A stretch of DNA of 64,000 nt, taken from the NCBI RefSeq assembly GCF_048820915.1, contig NZ_JBMERR010000014.1:1-64000 (forward strand), read 5' to 3'. Position 1 is the stretch's first letter. The number at the start of each line of letters is the position of its first letter. The notes under the pieces are model-generated. The model was not told where the DNA came from and did not search any database. It saw nothing but the letters and a program-made list of their open reading frames with translations. The DNA comes from Cribrihabitans_A pelagius. Its GTDB lineage: Bacteria > Pseudomonadota > Alphaproteobacteria > Rhodobacterales > Rhodobacteraceae. Below are positions 8,450 to 18,128 of this stretch, one piece after another. Position numbers and translations under genes: made by a program.

Positions 8450-9185
8450 TTTCCCAGCTCCCCAGATAGATTTCCTTGAGCAGCGCCGATCCGCGCGCCG
8501 CTCCCGGCAGGCCGTTAAAGACCACCTCGCCATAGTTCAGCACCGTGATGCTGTCGGCCACGTCAAAAGCCAGGTCCATGTCATGTTCGATGATCAGCAT
8601 GGTCAGATCGCGCGGCAGGTTGTTCAGCAGGCGGTGAAACCCCTTTGCCATCTCCGGCCCCACGCCGCTGGTGGGCTCGTCCATCAAAAGCACCAGCGGC
8701 CGGGTGGCCAGCGCCACGCCGACCTCCAGCTGGCGGCGCACGCCATAGCTGATGTCCGACACCCGCGCCTGCAGGCAGGGCACAAGACCCGTCTGCTCCG
8801 CCACCTCGGCCACGGTTTCGCGCACCTCGGGGCGGGCCAGGCTATCGGCCCGCAGCCGGGTTGCACAGCCGCAGCGGACCGCCGCGGCGAGGCCCAGGTT
8901 TTCCGCCACCGTCAGCCCGTCGAACAGCGTGTTCTTTTGATAGCTGCGCGACAGGCCCCGGCGGGCGCGCTGGGCCACGCCTAGGGGAGTCACATCGGTG
9001 CCATCCAGAAGGATCGCGCCGCTGTCGGGGGTCAGCTCTCCTGCCAACTGGTTGAACAGCGTGGTCTTGCCCGCGCCGTTGGGCCCCAGGATCACCCGGC
9101 GCTCGCCGCGCTCCAGCTTCAATGAGACGTCGCGGGTGACGTGAACCGCGCCAAATCTCTTGTCCAGGTTACGTGTCTCAAGCAT
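8442..9185 (-). CDS. livG: ABC importer ATPase, LivG type
   Basis: A 247-residue ABC ATPase with Walker A GPNGAGKTT near 36 and Walker B LVLLMDEPTSGVG. In place of a classic LSGGQ signature it has DISYGVRRQLEVG, a form common in LivG proteins of aromatic-acid importers. The H-loop IIEHDMDLAF is intact. The gene overlaps both neighbours by 8 bp (ATGCTTGA junctions), so it is translated with livM and livF. It energises the import complex at the inner membrane. Confidence 0.88.
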
Positions 9186-10185
9186 CGTTCACGGCCTCCT
9201 CGGTCTGCGGTTTGCGGGCAGGCGCTGCCGGGCGGCGGCCGCCGCCCCATGCCTGCCATCTTGCTTCGAGCCAGCCGAAGATGCCGTTGGCCCGGCTCAT
9301 TACCACCGCGATGAGCAGACCCCCGACGATCAAGTGCCAGTGGCTCGTGACGGCACTCAACTCGTGCTTCAGCACGACAAAGACGGCCGCCCCGGCGAGC
9401 GGTCCGATCAGAGTGCCCAGGCCTCCAAGGATCACCACCACCAGCGCCTCGCCGGAGACGGTCCAGCCCAGCAGGCCGGGCGAGATGTACATGATGTGCT
9501 GGGCCGCCAGCGCCCCGGCCAGCCCGGCAACCGCACCGGACAGGCCGAAGATATCCGCCTTCACGCGCCACACGGTGAGGCCCAGCGCGCGCATCCGCTG
9601 CTCGTTGTGCTTGATCCCGCAGAATGACCGGCCGAGGCCGGAGCGCAGGATCAACACCGCCGCGCCGTAGACCGCCGCCAGCACCGCCAGGCAGAACAGA
9701 GCGAACATGCGGCTGTCGTTGAGGTCGATGCCGATCGCGCTCAGATCCAGCCGGGAGATGCCGCCCAGCCCATCATCGCCGCCGAGGAAAGGCGCCTCGA
9801 AAACGTAGGAATAGGCCATCTGGCCGAAGGCCAGCGTCGCCATGATGAAGTAGATCCCGTGGCTGCGCGCACAGACCGCGCCGATCAGCCAGGCCGCCGC
9901 ACCGCTCAGCGCCATTGCCCCGGCCATCGCCGCGGCAGGCGCCAGCCCGGCCTTGGCCGACAGGATCGCATAGGCGTAGGCACCCGCGCCCATCAGCGCG
10001 CCGTGGCAGAGCGACACCATGCCGCCGAAGCCCGCCACCATGTCCAGCGCCAGCACCAGGATGGCGAGGATCAGGATTTCGGTGAGGATCTCGAGGCCGA
10101 AATATTCCGCCGTGAGCGCCTGAAACAGGGCCGCACCGGCCAGCAGAGCCAAGGATGCATAGCGGAAGCGAGAATGCCGGAACAT
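9178..10185 (-). CDS. livM: ABC importer permease, LivM type
   Basis: A 335-residue integral membrane protein with about eight to ten hydrophobic helices from residue 10 onward. It contains the family segment SLCHGALMGAGAYAYA near 57 and the coupling region KHNEQRMRALGL near 210. The basic, Pro-rich C-terminal tail is cytoplasmic. It pairs with the LivH-type permease whose stop lies 4 bp upstream. The short spacing and overlaps mark one transcript. Cargo is inferred from the operon to be an aromatic acid. Confidence 0.88.
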   Translation of the reverse strand: MFRHSRFRYASLALLAGAALFQALTAEYFGLEILTEILILAILVLALDMVAGFGGMVSLCHGALMGAGAYAYAILSAKAGLAPAAAMAGAMALSGAAAWLIGAVCARSHGIYFIMATLAFGQMAYSYVFEAPFLGGDDGLGGISRLDLSAIGIDLNDSRMFALFCLAVLAAVYGAAVLILRSGLGRSFCGIKHNEQRMRALGLTVWRVKADIFGLSGAVAGLAGALAAQHIMYISPGLLGWTVSGEALVVVILGGLGTLIGPLAGAAVFVVLKHELSAVTSHWHLIVGGLLIAVVMSRANGIFGWLEARWQAWGGGRRPAAPARKPQTEEAVNDA

Positions 10186-10189
10186 CAGC

Positions 10190-11059
10190 TTATCCTTTCG
10201 CGGGAAAGAGGCCCTGCGGACGGGTCACCAGGACCGCCGCCAGCAGCGCATAGATGAGAACGGAGGCGAGCTGCGGCGCCAGCACTGCGCCGAAGGTCTG
10301 CACGAAACCATAGATCAGCGAGCCGGCGATCGCGCCCTTGAGCGAACCCAGGCCGCCAATCACGATGACGATCAGCGTCGGGATCAGGATCTGCAGCCCC
10401 ATGTCCGGCGTCACGCTGAGCAAAGGCGCGGCGACCACGCCGGCCAGCCCCGCCAGCGCGCAGCCGATGCAGAAGACGGCGAAGAACAACCGCTCGACGT
10501 TGATGCCGAGGCAGGCCGCCATTTCGTCATTGTCGACGCCTGCGCGGATCATCGCGCCGATCTGGGTGCGGCCGAGCACGAAGGCCAGCGCTGCAAAGAT
10601 CGCGCCGCCCAGGGCGATGATGAACAGGCGGTAGGCCGGGTATTCGATGCCGAAGAGCGCGACACGCCCTTCGAGCAGCGCGGGCAGCTCGATCGCCAGC
10701 GCCAGGTCGCCCCAGAAGATCCGCGTCAGGTCCAGGAGCGCAAAGATCAGGCCGAATGTCACCAGCACCTGCGCCATCGGGCCGGATTTGCGCATCCGCT
10801 TGATCAGCCCGGAATAAAGCAGGATGCCCACCCCGGCGACTGCCACGGGGGCCAGAAAAAACCCCATCCAGTAGCCGCCCACCGCGGCCAGCGACGCGGC
10901 GAAGTAGGTCCCCAGGGCATAGAGCGAGCCATGCGCGAGATTGACGAAATTCATCAGCCCGAAAATGACCGTCAGGCCAATGGACAGAAGAAAGAGCAGC
11001 ATCGAGAGCTGTAGCGCGTTGAGCGCCTGCAGCGCCCAGAAACCGGGATCGAGTGTCAT
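10190..11059 (-). CDS. livH: ABC importer permease, LivH type
   Basis: A 289-residue permease with the typical LivH opening: a helix of L/F/I followed by IFGLMNFVNLAHGSLYALG near residues 32-50. About eight transmembrane segments follow. The conserved GVDNDEMAACLGIN loop, the contact with the ATPase, lies near 178-191. The start is preceded by GGAGGAGG. It follows the binding-protein gene by 58 bp and forms the channel with LivM. Confidence 0.88.
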   Translation of the reverse strand: MTLDPGFWALQALNALQLSMLLFLLSIGLTVIFGLMNFVNLAHGSLYALGTYFAASLAAVGGYWMGFFLAPVAVAGVGILLYSGLIKRMRKSGPMAQVLVTFGLIFALLDLTRIFWGDLALAIELPALLEGRVALFGIEYPAYRLFIIALGGAIFAALAFVLGRTQIGAMIRAGVDNDEMAACLGINVERLFFAVFCIGCALAGLAGVVAAPLLSVTPDMGLQILIPTLIVIVIGGLGSLKGAIAGSLIYGFVQTFGAVLAPQLASVLIYALLAAVLVTRPQGLFPAKG

Positions 11060-11117
11060 TGTTTCGGCCTCCTCCGAAAGCAGGCCCGGCTGCCCGCGGG
11101 ACAGCCGGGCGGAAGTG

Positions 11118-12293
11118 TCAGTTGGAAACGGGGTCCATCTCGCAGCCGTTGGCCGGGTCGGCCTCTGCCGGCAGTTCGGCCAGAACCTTTTGGGTCAGTC
11201 CCTCGGCGCCAGCAACGGTCTCGTAGACATAGACCGGCTGGATCACGTTGTTGGTCGCGGCATCGATGGCCAGCTTGCCGCGCGGCCCGTCAAAACTCAC
11301 CTGCCGCAGCGCATTGGCCAGGTCCGCCCGGCCGCCGGCGCCGGTCTTTACCGCCTCGATCAGCGCCCGGCCGGCGTCATAGCCATGCACCGCATATTCC
11401 GATGGCACCCGGCCGGTGCGGGCGGTGAAGGCCTCGACAAAGGCCGCATTGGCGGCATTTTCGATGGTCGGCACATAATGCAGCGCGGTGATCACGCCCT
11501 CGGCTGCCGGCCCTTCGGCGTTGACATAAAGCGGCGAAGTCAGGAAACCGGAGCCATAAAGCGGCAGATCCGCCTTGAGCCCGAAGCTGTCATATTGTTT
11601 GACAAAGGAAATCGCTTCGCCGCCGGCATAGAACACGAACACCGCCTCGGCGCCGCTGGCCTTGGCCTGCGCCAGGTAGGGGCCGAAATCCTGGGTTTTC
11701 TGAAACGGCGTGAACTCCTGCCCCACGATCTCGCCGCCCGCGGCGGTGAAGGTCTCCACGAAGCCGCCGATCATCTGCCGGCCTGCCGCGTAATCCGGGG
11801 CCAAGGTATAGACCTTGCGGATACCCTGATCGTGCATCCACTGCCCCATCGGCCGGTTCACTTGGCCGTTGGAGAAGGACATGCGGGTAATGAAGGGGGA
11901 ACAGTTGGCCCCGGTCGCCTCGTCATTGCCGGCATTGGCCACAATCAGCGGCACGCCGGCGCCATGCACCATGTCGCGCACCGCCCCCAGCACGCCCGAG
12001 CTGACGATGCCCGCCATCACGTCCACCTTGTCCTGCAGGATCAGCTTCTTGGCCTTGCCAAGCGCCACCGGCGGCTTCACCTCGGTATCCTCGCGGACAA
12101 CTTCAAAGCTGGCGCCGGCCTCATCTCCGAACTGCTCCAGTGCCAAGCTGAAGCCTGCCTCGATATCGTTGCCAAGCGCTGCATAGACGCCGGAAAAGGG
12201 CAGCAGCAGGCCGACCTTGACGTTTTCCCCGGCCGTTGCAGGCACAGCAAGGCTGGTGGCGAGCCCGAGGGCCGCCAGGATTGCGCGTTTCAT
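11118..12293 (-). CDS. Periplasmic binding protein of the aromatic-acid ABC importer (Peripla_BP_6)
   Basis: A 391-residue solute-binding protein of the LivK/type I fold. A Sec signal peptide covers residues 1-21, with a hydrophobic core ILAALGLATSLA and a likely cut after ATA. The mature protein begins with the usual VKVGLLLPFSGVYA strand and keeps the two-lobe pattern. A GGAGG site precedes the ATG. It lies directly after benD, separated by 78 bp containing two hairpins that may set its expression apart from the upstream enzymes. The ligand is probably benzoate or a hydroxybenzoate, by context only. Confidence 0.85.
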   Translation of the reverse strand: MKRAILAALGLATSLAVPATAGENVKVGLLLPFSGVYAALGNDIEAGFSLALEQFGDEAGASFEVVREDTEVKPPVALGKAKKLILQDKVDVMAGIVSSGVLGAVRDMVHGAGVPLIVANAGNDEATGANCSPFITRMSFSNGQVNRPMGQWMHDQGIRKVYTLAPDYAAGRQMIGGFVETFTAAGGEIVGQEFTPFQKTQDFGPYLAQAKASGAEAVFVFYAGGEAISFVKQYDSFGLKADLPLYGSGFLTSPLYVNAEGPAAEGVITALHYVPTIENAANAAFVEAFTARTGRVPSEYAVHGYDAGRALIEAVKTGAGGRADLANALRQVSFDGPRGKLAIDAATNNVIQPVYVYETVAGAEGLTQKVLAELPAEADPANGCEMDPVSN

Positions 12294-12319
12294 TTTTGAG
12301 TTCCTCCACTTAGTTCAGT

Positions 12320-12359
12320 CAGACCCCTCCTCAGGGTCTGGCCCGGGGCTGGCCCCGGG
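12320..12359 (-). promoter_or_regulatory. Tandem intercistronic stem-loops between benD and the binding-protein gene
   Basis: CAGACCC (12320-12326) pairs with GGGTCTG (12334-12340), and immediately after it CCCGGGG (12342-12348) pairs with CCCCGGG (12353-12359). There is no T-run on the minus strand, so these look like RNA-stabilising or attenuating hairpins rather than a terminator. Binding proteins of ABC importers are often made in excess through such processing. Confidence 0.5.
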
Positions 12360-12371
12360 ACAGGTCCGGGA

Positions 12372-13151
12372 CTATCCCAGATCTCCTCCGCCCACCGGCA
12401 CGGTGACGCCGGTGATGTAGGACGCATCGTCCGATGCCAGGAACAGGATCGGTCCTGCCTGCTCGTCAAGCGTGCCATAGCGTTTCATGAACGACGACTG
12501 CACCGTCTGGTCGACGATGGTCTGGTACCAATCCTCCCGCTGCTCCTCCTCAGCATTGGGATTGCGCGGCACCACGCGCGGCGGCGCCTCGGTGCCGCCC
12601 GGCGCGGCCGCGACCACGCGGATGCCGCGCTCGGCCACTTCCCAGGCAAGGCTCGCGGTGAGCGCATTCACCCCGCCCTTGGCCGCGGCGTAGGGCACAC
12701 GGTTGAGGCCGCGGGTGGCGATCGACGAGACGTTGACGATCACGCCTGCGCCCTGCGGCAGCATCCGCCCGATGGCTGCGCGGCAGCAGTAGAGGGTGGG
12801 AAACAGCGACCGGCGCAGCTCGGCGCCGATCTGCTGCGGCTCGTAGCACTCAAAGGGCTTGGCCCAAATTGTGCCGCCGACGTTGTTGACCAGAATGTCG
12901 ATGCGGCCCCATGTCTCCACCGCTGCCGCGATGGCCTGTTCGCAACCCTCCCAGGTCTCCAGATCCACGGACACCGCCTCGGCTGTGCCCCCGGCGTTGC
13001 GGATTGCTTCTACAACCTCGCCGCGGGCGGGCGAGCGGTCCACGACCATCACCCGCGCGCCTTCGGCGGCGGCGCGTTCCGCGACCCGGCGGCCGATCCC
13101 CTGCGCCGCGCCGGTCACCACCATCACCTTGTTTTCGAAACGGCGTGTCAT
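12372..13151 (-). CDS. benD: Benzoate cis-diol dehydrogenase (1,6-dihydroxycyclohexa-2,4-diene-1-carboxylate dehydrogenase)
   Basis: A 259-residue short-chain dehydrogenase. The NAD site TGAAQGIG is at 14-21, NNVGG near 90, the catalytic Ser in VNVSSIATRG near 140 and the Tyr-Lys pair in YAAAKGG near 155. BenD oxidises and decarboxylates the benzoate cis-diol to catechol with NAD+. The start overlaps the benC stop by 4 bp. Length, motifs and the benABC context support the assignment strongly. Confidence 0.92.
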   Translation of the reverse strand: MTRRFENKVMVVTGAAQGIGRRVAERAAAEGARVMVVDRSPARGEVVEAIRNAGGTAEAVSVDLETWEGCEQAIAAAVETWGRIDILVNNVGGTIWAKPFECYEPQQIGAELRRSLFPTLYCCRAAIGRMLPQGAGVIVNVSSIATRGLNRVPYAAAKGGVNALTASLAWEVAERGIRVVAAAPGGTEAPPRVVPRNPNAEEEQREDWYQTIVDQTVQSSFMKRYGTLDEQAGPILFLASDDASYITGVTVPVGGGDLG

Positions 13152-14170
13152 GCGGCTTCGGCCTCCGCCTCGGTCGGGTTGAACTTCTCGAAATGGAAAT
13201 GTGCGGGCGCGACGCCGAGCTTGCCGAAATGGCTCCGCACCGCCTCCACCATCGGCGGCGGGCCGCAGAGGTAGACGTCACAGTCGCCGCCGTTGAGCTC
13301 TTCGGCGGTCACGTGGTCGGTGACGAAGCCCTTGCGCTCATGCGTATCCTCTTCCGCCGCCAGAATGGTGATGACAGAGACATTGCCGATCTGCCCGGCG
13401 AGGGCCCGGACCCGCTCCAGCTCCACCAGGTCGGCGGCGCGGGTCACCGCGTAATAGAGTGTGACCGGCTGATCGCTGCCCTGCGCGGCGAGCTGCTCCA
13501 GCATCGACATGAAAGGCGCAAGGCCGGTGCCGCCTGCCAGCCACAGCTGCGGCCGCTCCATCGGGCGCAGGTAGAAGGCGCCCATCGGGCCGGTCAGGGT
13601 CAGCGCATCGCCGGGCCGCGCCTGCTCGCCAAGGTAGCTGCTCATCATCCCGCCTGGCAGGTTGCGGATCAGGAAGCTGGCCTCGCTGGCGCCAGGCGCC
13701 GACGAGAAGGAGTAGGAGCGGTGCGTGCCGGTGCCCGGCACGCTGAGGTTGACATACTGGCCGGGCAGAAAGCTCATCGGCCTGGCCAGCTTCACCCGCA
13801 GCCTGAAAGATGTCTCCGACAGGCGGTCCACGCCCAGCACCTCGCCCCCGACGGTTTCCGGCGCGGTCTTGCATACGGCAGAGGAGGCCGGCACCCGGAT
13901 GACGCAGTCGCTTTCGGGCGTCATCTGGCAGGTCAGCACGTAGCCCTCTTCCGCCTCCTCCTCGGTCATCGCCTCGTCCATGTAGAACTCGAGGTCGTAT
14001 TCCCCCTTTTCGGCGAAGCACTTGCAGGTGCCGCAAACGCCGTCGCGGCAGTCCATCGGGATGTTGATCTTTTGGCGGAAGGCCGCTTCGGTCACCTTCT
14101 CATCGTCGTCGCACTGGATGACTCGGGTCACGCCATCCTCGAAGTTCAGGGCAACATTGTAGGTCGTCAT
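13148..14170 (-). CDS. benC: Benzoate 1,2-dioxygenase reductase
   Basis: A 340-residue electron-transfer protein. The N-terminal plant-type [2Fe-2S] ferredoxin domain has CRDGVCGTCKC near 41-51, with the fourth Cys in LTCQM near 82. An FAD domain follows (RSYSFSS near 155), then an NAD domain with GGTGLAPF near 217. It passes electrons from NADH to the BenAB oxygenase. A GGAGGAG site precedes the start, and the stop overlaps benD. This domain order is that of BenC/XylZ. Confidence 0.92.
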   Translation of the reverse strand: MTTYNVALNFEDGVTRVIQCDDDEKVTEAAFRQKINIPMDCRDGVCGTCKCFAEKGEYDLEFYMDEAMTEEEAEEGYVLTCQMTPESDCVIRVPASSAVCKTAPETVGGEVLGVDRLSETSFRLRVKLARPMSFLPGQYVNLSVPGTGTHRSYSFSSAPGASEASFLIRNLPGGMMSSYLGEQARPGDALTLTGPMGAFYLRPMERPQLWLAGGTGLAPFMSMLEQLAAQGSDQPVTLYYAVTRAADLVELERVRALAGQIGNVSVITILAAEEDTHERKGFVTDHVTAEELNGGDCDVYLCGPPPMVEAVRSHFGKLGVAPAHFHFEKFNPTEAEAEAA

Positions 14171-14242
14171 GGCAAACTCCTCCCTTGTCCGCGCACCCGG
14201 CCGGGGTGCGCGCAGGTCCGTTTCCGCAGGCCGGGGCCCGGG

Positions 14243-14770
14243 TCAGATGTGGTAGACATCGATCACGTGGTGGATCCGGTCGTTCTTCAGGATCACCTTC
14301 TTGGAGGTGATCAGCGGCTTCGCCCCGCCGGTGCTGACCGTGTAAAACGACGTGCCCCAGTGCTGATCCGTCTCGCCGTAGCGGTAGGACAGCGTGTGCC
14401 AGTTAAACCGCAGCCTGATCTCCGCCCCCTCCCGGCTCAGCACCTCGATGTTGGAGATGTTGTGCGAGGTGCGCGGTTCCGGCAGCGACGTGGCGGAGGA
14501 GCGGTCGGTCTTGATCCGGAACACCCGGTCCTCGATGCCCGCCCGGTCGGGATAGTACATCAGCGACATCTCGTTCTGCGGATCCTCGGTCAGCAGGTCC
14601 TCGTCATCCCAGGCCGGCATCCAGAACGGGCAGTCCTTGTGGTAAAACGTCAGCCAGGTGTCCCAGTCGCGGTCGTCCAGCGCGCGGGCTTCGGCAAAGA
14701 GGAAGGCCTGAATCTCGTCGAAGCTCAGCGCGGTGTCGGCGGCAGGGTTTTCAAGCGTGGCAATGCTCAT
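14243..14770 (-). CDS. benB: Benzoate 1,2-dioxygenase small subunit
   Basis: A 175-residue beta subunit of ring-hydroxylating dioxygenases (SnoaL-like fold). The segment EARALDDRDWDTWLTFY near 32-48 is typical of BenB/XylY, as is the C-terminal strand KKVILKNDRIHHVIDVYHI. It has no cofactor and shapes the alpha-beta hexamer. It lies 12 bp after benA with a GAGGAG site and is plainly co-translated. The length matches the family. Confidence 0.92.
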   Translation of the reverse strand: MSIATLENPAADTALSFDEIQAFLFAEARALDDRDWDTWLTFYHKDCPFWMPAWDDEDLLTEDPQNEMSLMYYPDRAGIEDRVFRIKTDRSSATSLPEPRTSHNISNIEVLSREGAEIRLRFNWHTLSYRYGETDQHWGTSFYTVSTGGAKPLITSKKVILKNDRIHHVIDVYHI

Positions 14771-14782
14771 GGTCGGTTCTCC

Positions 14783-16171
14783 TCACTCTGCCGCGACGGG
14801 CGTCGCGGGCGCGGTTTCGCGTTCCTTGGCGATGGCCTGGGCCATCCGTTCGGCCCATTGGGTGTGCTGGATCACGAACAGCCCCTCATCCTCAGTCCGG
14901 GCGCCGGACAGGATCGGGCTCACCCCCAGCGCCCTGGCATCCTCGTCCGGACCTTCGATCCACTGGCTGGCGCCGCGGGTCAGGTCGTTCCACTTGGCAT
15001 GGGCCGCGCCGGCATAACCGCGCTGAGTGGCGCGGAATTCCTCGGTGTCATCCGGCGTCGCCATGCCGGAGGCGTTGAAGAAGTCCTCGTACTGGCGGAT
15101 CCGGCGGGTGCGCGCTTCCTGGCTCTCCCCTTTCGGGGCGATGCAGTAGATGGTGACCTCGGTCTTATCCGGGCTGATCGGGCGGAACACGCGGATCTGC
15201 GAGCTGAACTGATCCATCAGGAAGACGTTCGGGTAGAGGCACAGGTTGCGCAGCACGCCCACCATCCATTCCGCCTTGGTCTTGCCGAACTTCGCGGTCC
15301 ACTCCTCCAGCCGCGGGTAATTCGGCCGGTTGCTCGGGTCGTTCCATTCGGTCCACAGCAGCAGGTGGCCGTTCACGTAGGAATGGAAGCCGCCGCGCTG
15401 CTTGGCCCATTTCGAGGCGTCGGTTGCCTTGATGTTGTCGTCCTTGCCGTCTTCGGTGCGGTGCGCGGTGGTCGCCACGTAGTTCCAGTGCACGGAGGAC
15501 ACGTGATAGCCGTCGGCGCCGTTTTCGGCCTGCAGCTTCCAGTTGCCGTCATAGGTGTAGGTCGATGCGCCGCGCAGCACTTCCAGGCCGTCATCGGCCT
15601 GATCGACAATCATGTCGATCATGTGCCGCGCTTCGCCCAGGTAGTCCTCCAGCGGCTGCACATCTGCGTTGAGCGAGCCGAACAGGAACCCGCGGTAGTT
15701 CTCGAAGCGGGCAACCCGGGTAAGGTCGTGGCTGCCGTCCTTGTTGAACTGCTCCGGGTAGCCCGCGCCCTTGGGGTCCTTCACCTTCAGCAACTTGCCG
15801 GTGTTGGAGAAGGTCCACCCGTGGAACGGGCAGGTGAAAGTCTTCTGGTTCCGCTTCTTGAAGCGGCACAGCATCGCGCCCCGGTGCGAACAGGCGTTGA
15901 CCAGCGCGTGCAGCCCGCCTTCCTTGTCGCGGGTGATCACCACCGGGGTGCGGCCCATGTGCAAGGTGAAGTAGTCGCCCGGCTCCGGGATCTGGCTTTC
16001 GTGCGCCATGTAGATCCAGTTGCCTTCGAAGATGTGCTTCATCTCCAGTTCAAACAGTTCCTCGTCCGTGAACATGTCGCGGCGCGCCCGGAAGATGCCA
16101 TTTTCCGGATCATCCTGCACCATGCCGTCGAGACGGCCTTGCAGTTCATCGAGGTTGGATTGGGTGAACAT
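14783..16171 (-). CDS. benA: Benzoate 1,2-dioxygenase large subunit
   Basis: A 462-residue catalytic subunit. The Rieske motif is CSHRG near 92 and, after about 20 residues, CPFHGW. The mononuclear iron site is marked by NGADGYHVSSVHW near 210-222, with the Asp ligand further down. The enzyme adds O2 across C1-C2 of benzoate to give the cis-diol acid. BenA normally has about 450-460 residues, so this is full length. AGGGAGGAG precedes the ATG. Toluate or substituted benzoates could also be substrates. Confidence 0.93.
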   Translation of the reverse strand: MFTQSNLDELQGRLDGMVQDDPENGIFRARRDMFTDEELFELEMKHIFEGNWIYMAHESQIPEPGDYFTLHMGRTPVVITRDKEGGLHALVNACSHRGAMLCRFKKRNQKTFTCPFHGWTFSNTGKLLKVKDPKGAGYPEQFNKDGSHDLTRVARFENYRGFLFGSLNADVQPLEDYLGEARHMIDMIVDQADDGLEVLRGASTYTYDGNWKLQAENGADGYHVSSVHWNYVATTAHRTEDGKDDNIKATDASKWAKQRGGFHSYVNGHLLLWTEWNDPSNRPNYPRLEEWTAKFGKTKAEWMVGVLRNLCLYPNVFLMDQFSSQIRVFRPISPDKTEVTIYCIAPKGESQEARTRRIRQYEDFFNASGMATPDDTEEFRATQRGYAGAAHAKWNDLTRGASQWIEGPDEDARALGVSPILSGARTEDEGLFVIQHTQWAERMAQAIAKERETAPATPVAAE

Positions 16172-16245
16172 AAGCGGGTCTCCTCCCTGGTGCCGCGGCG
16201 TTGTGCTGCCTGAGCGGCGTTGATTGCGTTAGCCCGGGTCGCCGG

Positions 16246-17427
16246 TCAGCTGCCGGCCACGGCGGCGGTGGTACGGGTCCGGTCCCGGCGGTAAAATTCG
16301 ATCTTGCCGGGGTCGAGCACGGCGCCGATCCCGTTGCCCCGGGGGATCTCGGCGCAGAAATCGCGGTAGACGACCGGCTCGGCGAGAATGTCCTCGGTGA
16401 GCAGCAGCGGGCCGAACAGCTCGGTGCCCCAATGCAGGGTTTCGACGGTCGAAAACAGCTGCAGTGCCGCAGCGGTGCTCAACCCGGTTTCCAGCATGGT
16501 GCCGCCATAAAGGCCAAGCCCGGCTGCCTGCCCGATCGCGATGACCTCGGACGCACGCTTCAGCCCGCCGGACTGGGCGATCTTTACGGCAAAGACATCG
16601 GCCGCCGCATCCGACACCGCCGCCAGCGCATCTTCCGGCCCGTTCAGCATCTCGTCCGCCATGACGGCAATCTCGTAGCCTTGTGCCAGCCCGGCCATCG
16701 CCTTGCGGCAGCGCGCCCGCACCGGTTGCTCGACCAGCTCGCAACCTGCCTCCTGCAGCCCCTTCAGCCCCCAGCGCGCCTCCTGCAGGCTCCACGCCTG
16801 GTTGACATCCACGCGGATGCTGGCGGCATCGCCCACGGCGGCCTTGATGCGGGCCACGTGCGCGACGTCCTCGCGCACCGGCCGCTTGCCGATCTTCAGC
16901 TTGAAGATGTTGTGGCGGCGGCTTTCGATCATCTCCTGCGCTTCGGCGATGTCGGTCTCCGAATTGCCCGAGGCCAGCGTCCAGGCCACCGGCAGCCGGT
17001 CATGCACGGCGCCGCCGAACAGCTGCGACACCGGCACGCCCAGCCGCTTGCCCAGCCCGTCCCACAGCGCGATCTCGACCGCGGTCTTGGCGATGCGGTT
17101 GCCCTGCACCAGCTCGTCGGCCAGCTGGATCGCGCCGTTCACATCGTCGCCGCTCCGGCCCAGCAGGGCCGGGGCGATATAGGTCTCGATCGCGGACTGG
17201 ATGCTCTCCGGGCTTTCGGCCCCATAGCTCAGCCCGCCAATCGTGGTCCCCTCACCCACGCCCTCCGAGCCGTCCGAAAAGCGGATCGAAACCAGAACCG
17301 CGGTCTGCGTCCGCATCGTCGCCATGGACAGCACGTGCCCGCGGATGGTGGGGATTTCGAGGATGGTCGTCTCGATCTTGTCGATCTTGGTCAAAGTGTT
17401 CACCGCGTCTGCACGTTTCGTTGCCAT
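16246..17427 (-). CDS. catB: Muconate cycloisomerase
   Basis: A 393-residue enolase-superfamily enzyme that turns cis,cis-muconate into muconolactone. The first domain has GEGTTIGGLSYG near 58-69. The barrel carries FKLKIG (K177, K179), the metal ligands in RVDVNQAW, LVEQP and MADE, and the second catalytic Lys in FAVKIAQSGG. The start at 17427 is chosen because it fits the family N-terminus; no good ribosome site is visible, so it may be off by a few codons. It is the first gene of an eleven-gene operon running to 5766. catA and catC are not beside it, which is unusual. Confidence 0.88.
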   Translation of the reverse strand: MATKRADAVNTLTKIDKIETTILEIPTIRGHVLSMATMRTQTAVLVSIRFSDGSEGVGEGTTIGGLSYGAESPESIQSAIETYIAPALLGRSGDDVNGAIQLADELVQGNRIAKTAVEIALWDGLGKRLGVPVSQLFGGAVHDRLPVAWTLASGNSETDIAEAQEMIESRRHNIFKLKIGKRPVREDVAHVARIKAAVGDAASIRVDVNQAWSLQEARWGLKGLQEAGCELVEQPVRARCRKAMAGLAQGYEIAVMADEMLNGPEDALAAVSDAAADVFAVKIAQSGGLKRASEVIAIGQAAGLGLYGGTMLETGLSTAAALQLFSTVETLHWGTELFGPLLLTEDILAEPVVYRDFCAEIPRGNGIGAVLDPGKIEFYRRDRTRTTAAVAGS

Positions 17428-18128
17428 ACAGAGTGGCCGAGCGGGCCGGCTTCTGTCGATGACCGGCCGGGTTTCGGGTGATACCCTGGCGGTGCGCGCG
17501 CGGCGCGCGGGGGGCGCCACTCCTTTCGGACATGCGGCGCTGCGGTGGCGCGCCGTCCTGGCTGTGACTGAAAAAGCCTATGTTGCGGAACGGATATGCC
17601 GCACCGCTGATCGCGCAGGTGTTCATCACCAGCTGCCCGGAGTATCCGCGGCACGAGCGCTTCTGACGATCAGCCGTCCCGGCAGCCTGTCCGGCAGGTT
17701 TTGGATGGCCCGGCAGCCGCTGCCGAGGGTGCCCTTGGAAAACGTCCTTCGCGCGGCGGTGGTGTGCCTGTCGCCCCTTGGTGAGACCGGCTTAGGGACG
17801 TGGTCAGGTACCGGGCCAAATGGCCCTCTGCAACCACAAGCTGCTCGCGTTCGGGTCCCGGCGGCCTGGCGGCCTCAAGATCAGCGCTGGACTAGACCGG
17901 ACCTGAGCAATTGCCCTATTCGACGGAGAGTGGCCGCCCGCAGGATAGTATCCAGCCGTTGACGCCTCCGGGCCGGAACCGGCTTGAGGTCTCCCGGCAG
18001 CTGCGCATCCGGGATACCGGCACCCGGTCGGAATTGGAGGCTCGGGGCCATATATCCGGGCCGCAGAGGGGCCGCAGCTTCCGAAGAAGCGCGGCCCCAA
18101 ATCCGCCTGCAACTATTGCACCGCGGGA
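17428..18128. other. 701-bp intergenic region without a supported gene
   Basis: This lies between the catB start and the end of the aldehyde dehydrogenase gene. All six frames give only short, Arg/Pro-rich translations with no recognisable motif and no ribosome site. The left end should hold the promoter of the cat-ben operon (see the site at 17470). I see no clear terminator for the operon entering from the right. Part of it may be a long-decayed gene. Confidence 0.5.
17470..17485. promoter_or_regulatory. Candidate LysR-type operator upstream of catB
   Basis: GTTTCGGGTGATAC at 17471-17484 matches 11 of 14 positions of GTATTGCGTGATAC, one of the two dyads upstream of the dioxygenase (3682-3695). 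It lies about 45-60 bp before the catB start, where an activator would sit. One regulator could therefore control both the cat-ben operon and the ring-cleavage gene. Confidence 0.42.

Noticed and set aside
12911..16213. An 1100-codon open frame on the plus strand
   Set aside because: It is exactly antisense to benC, benB and benA, whose motifs and ribosome sites are clear. Long antisense frames are common in GC-rich coding DNA.
17428..18128. Possible gene in the gap before catB
   Set aside because: The open frames are short, Arg/Pro-rich and lack motifs and ribosome sites in both directions.
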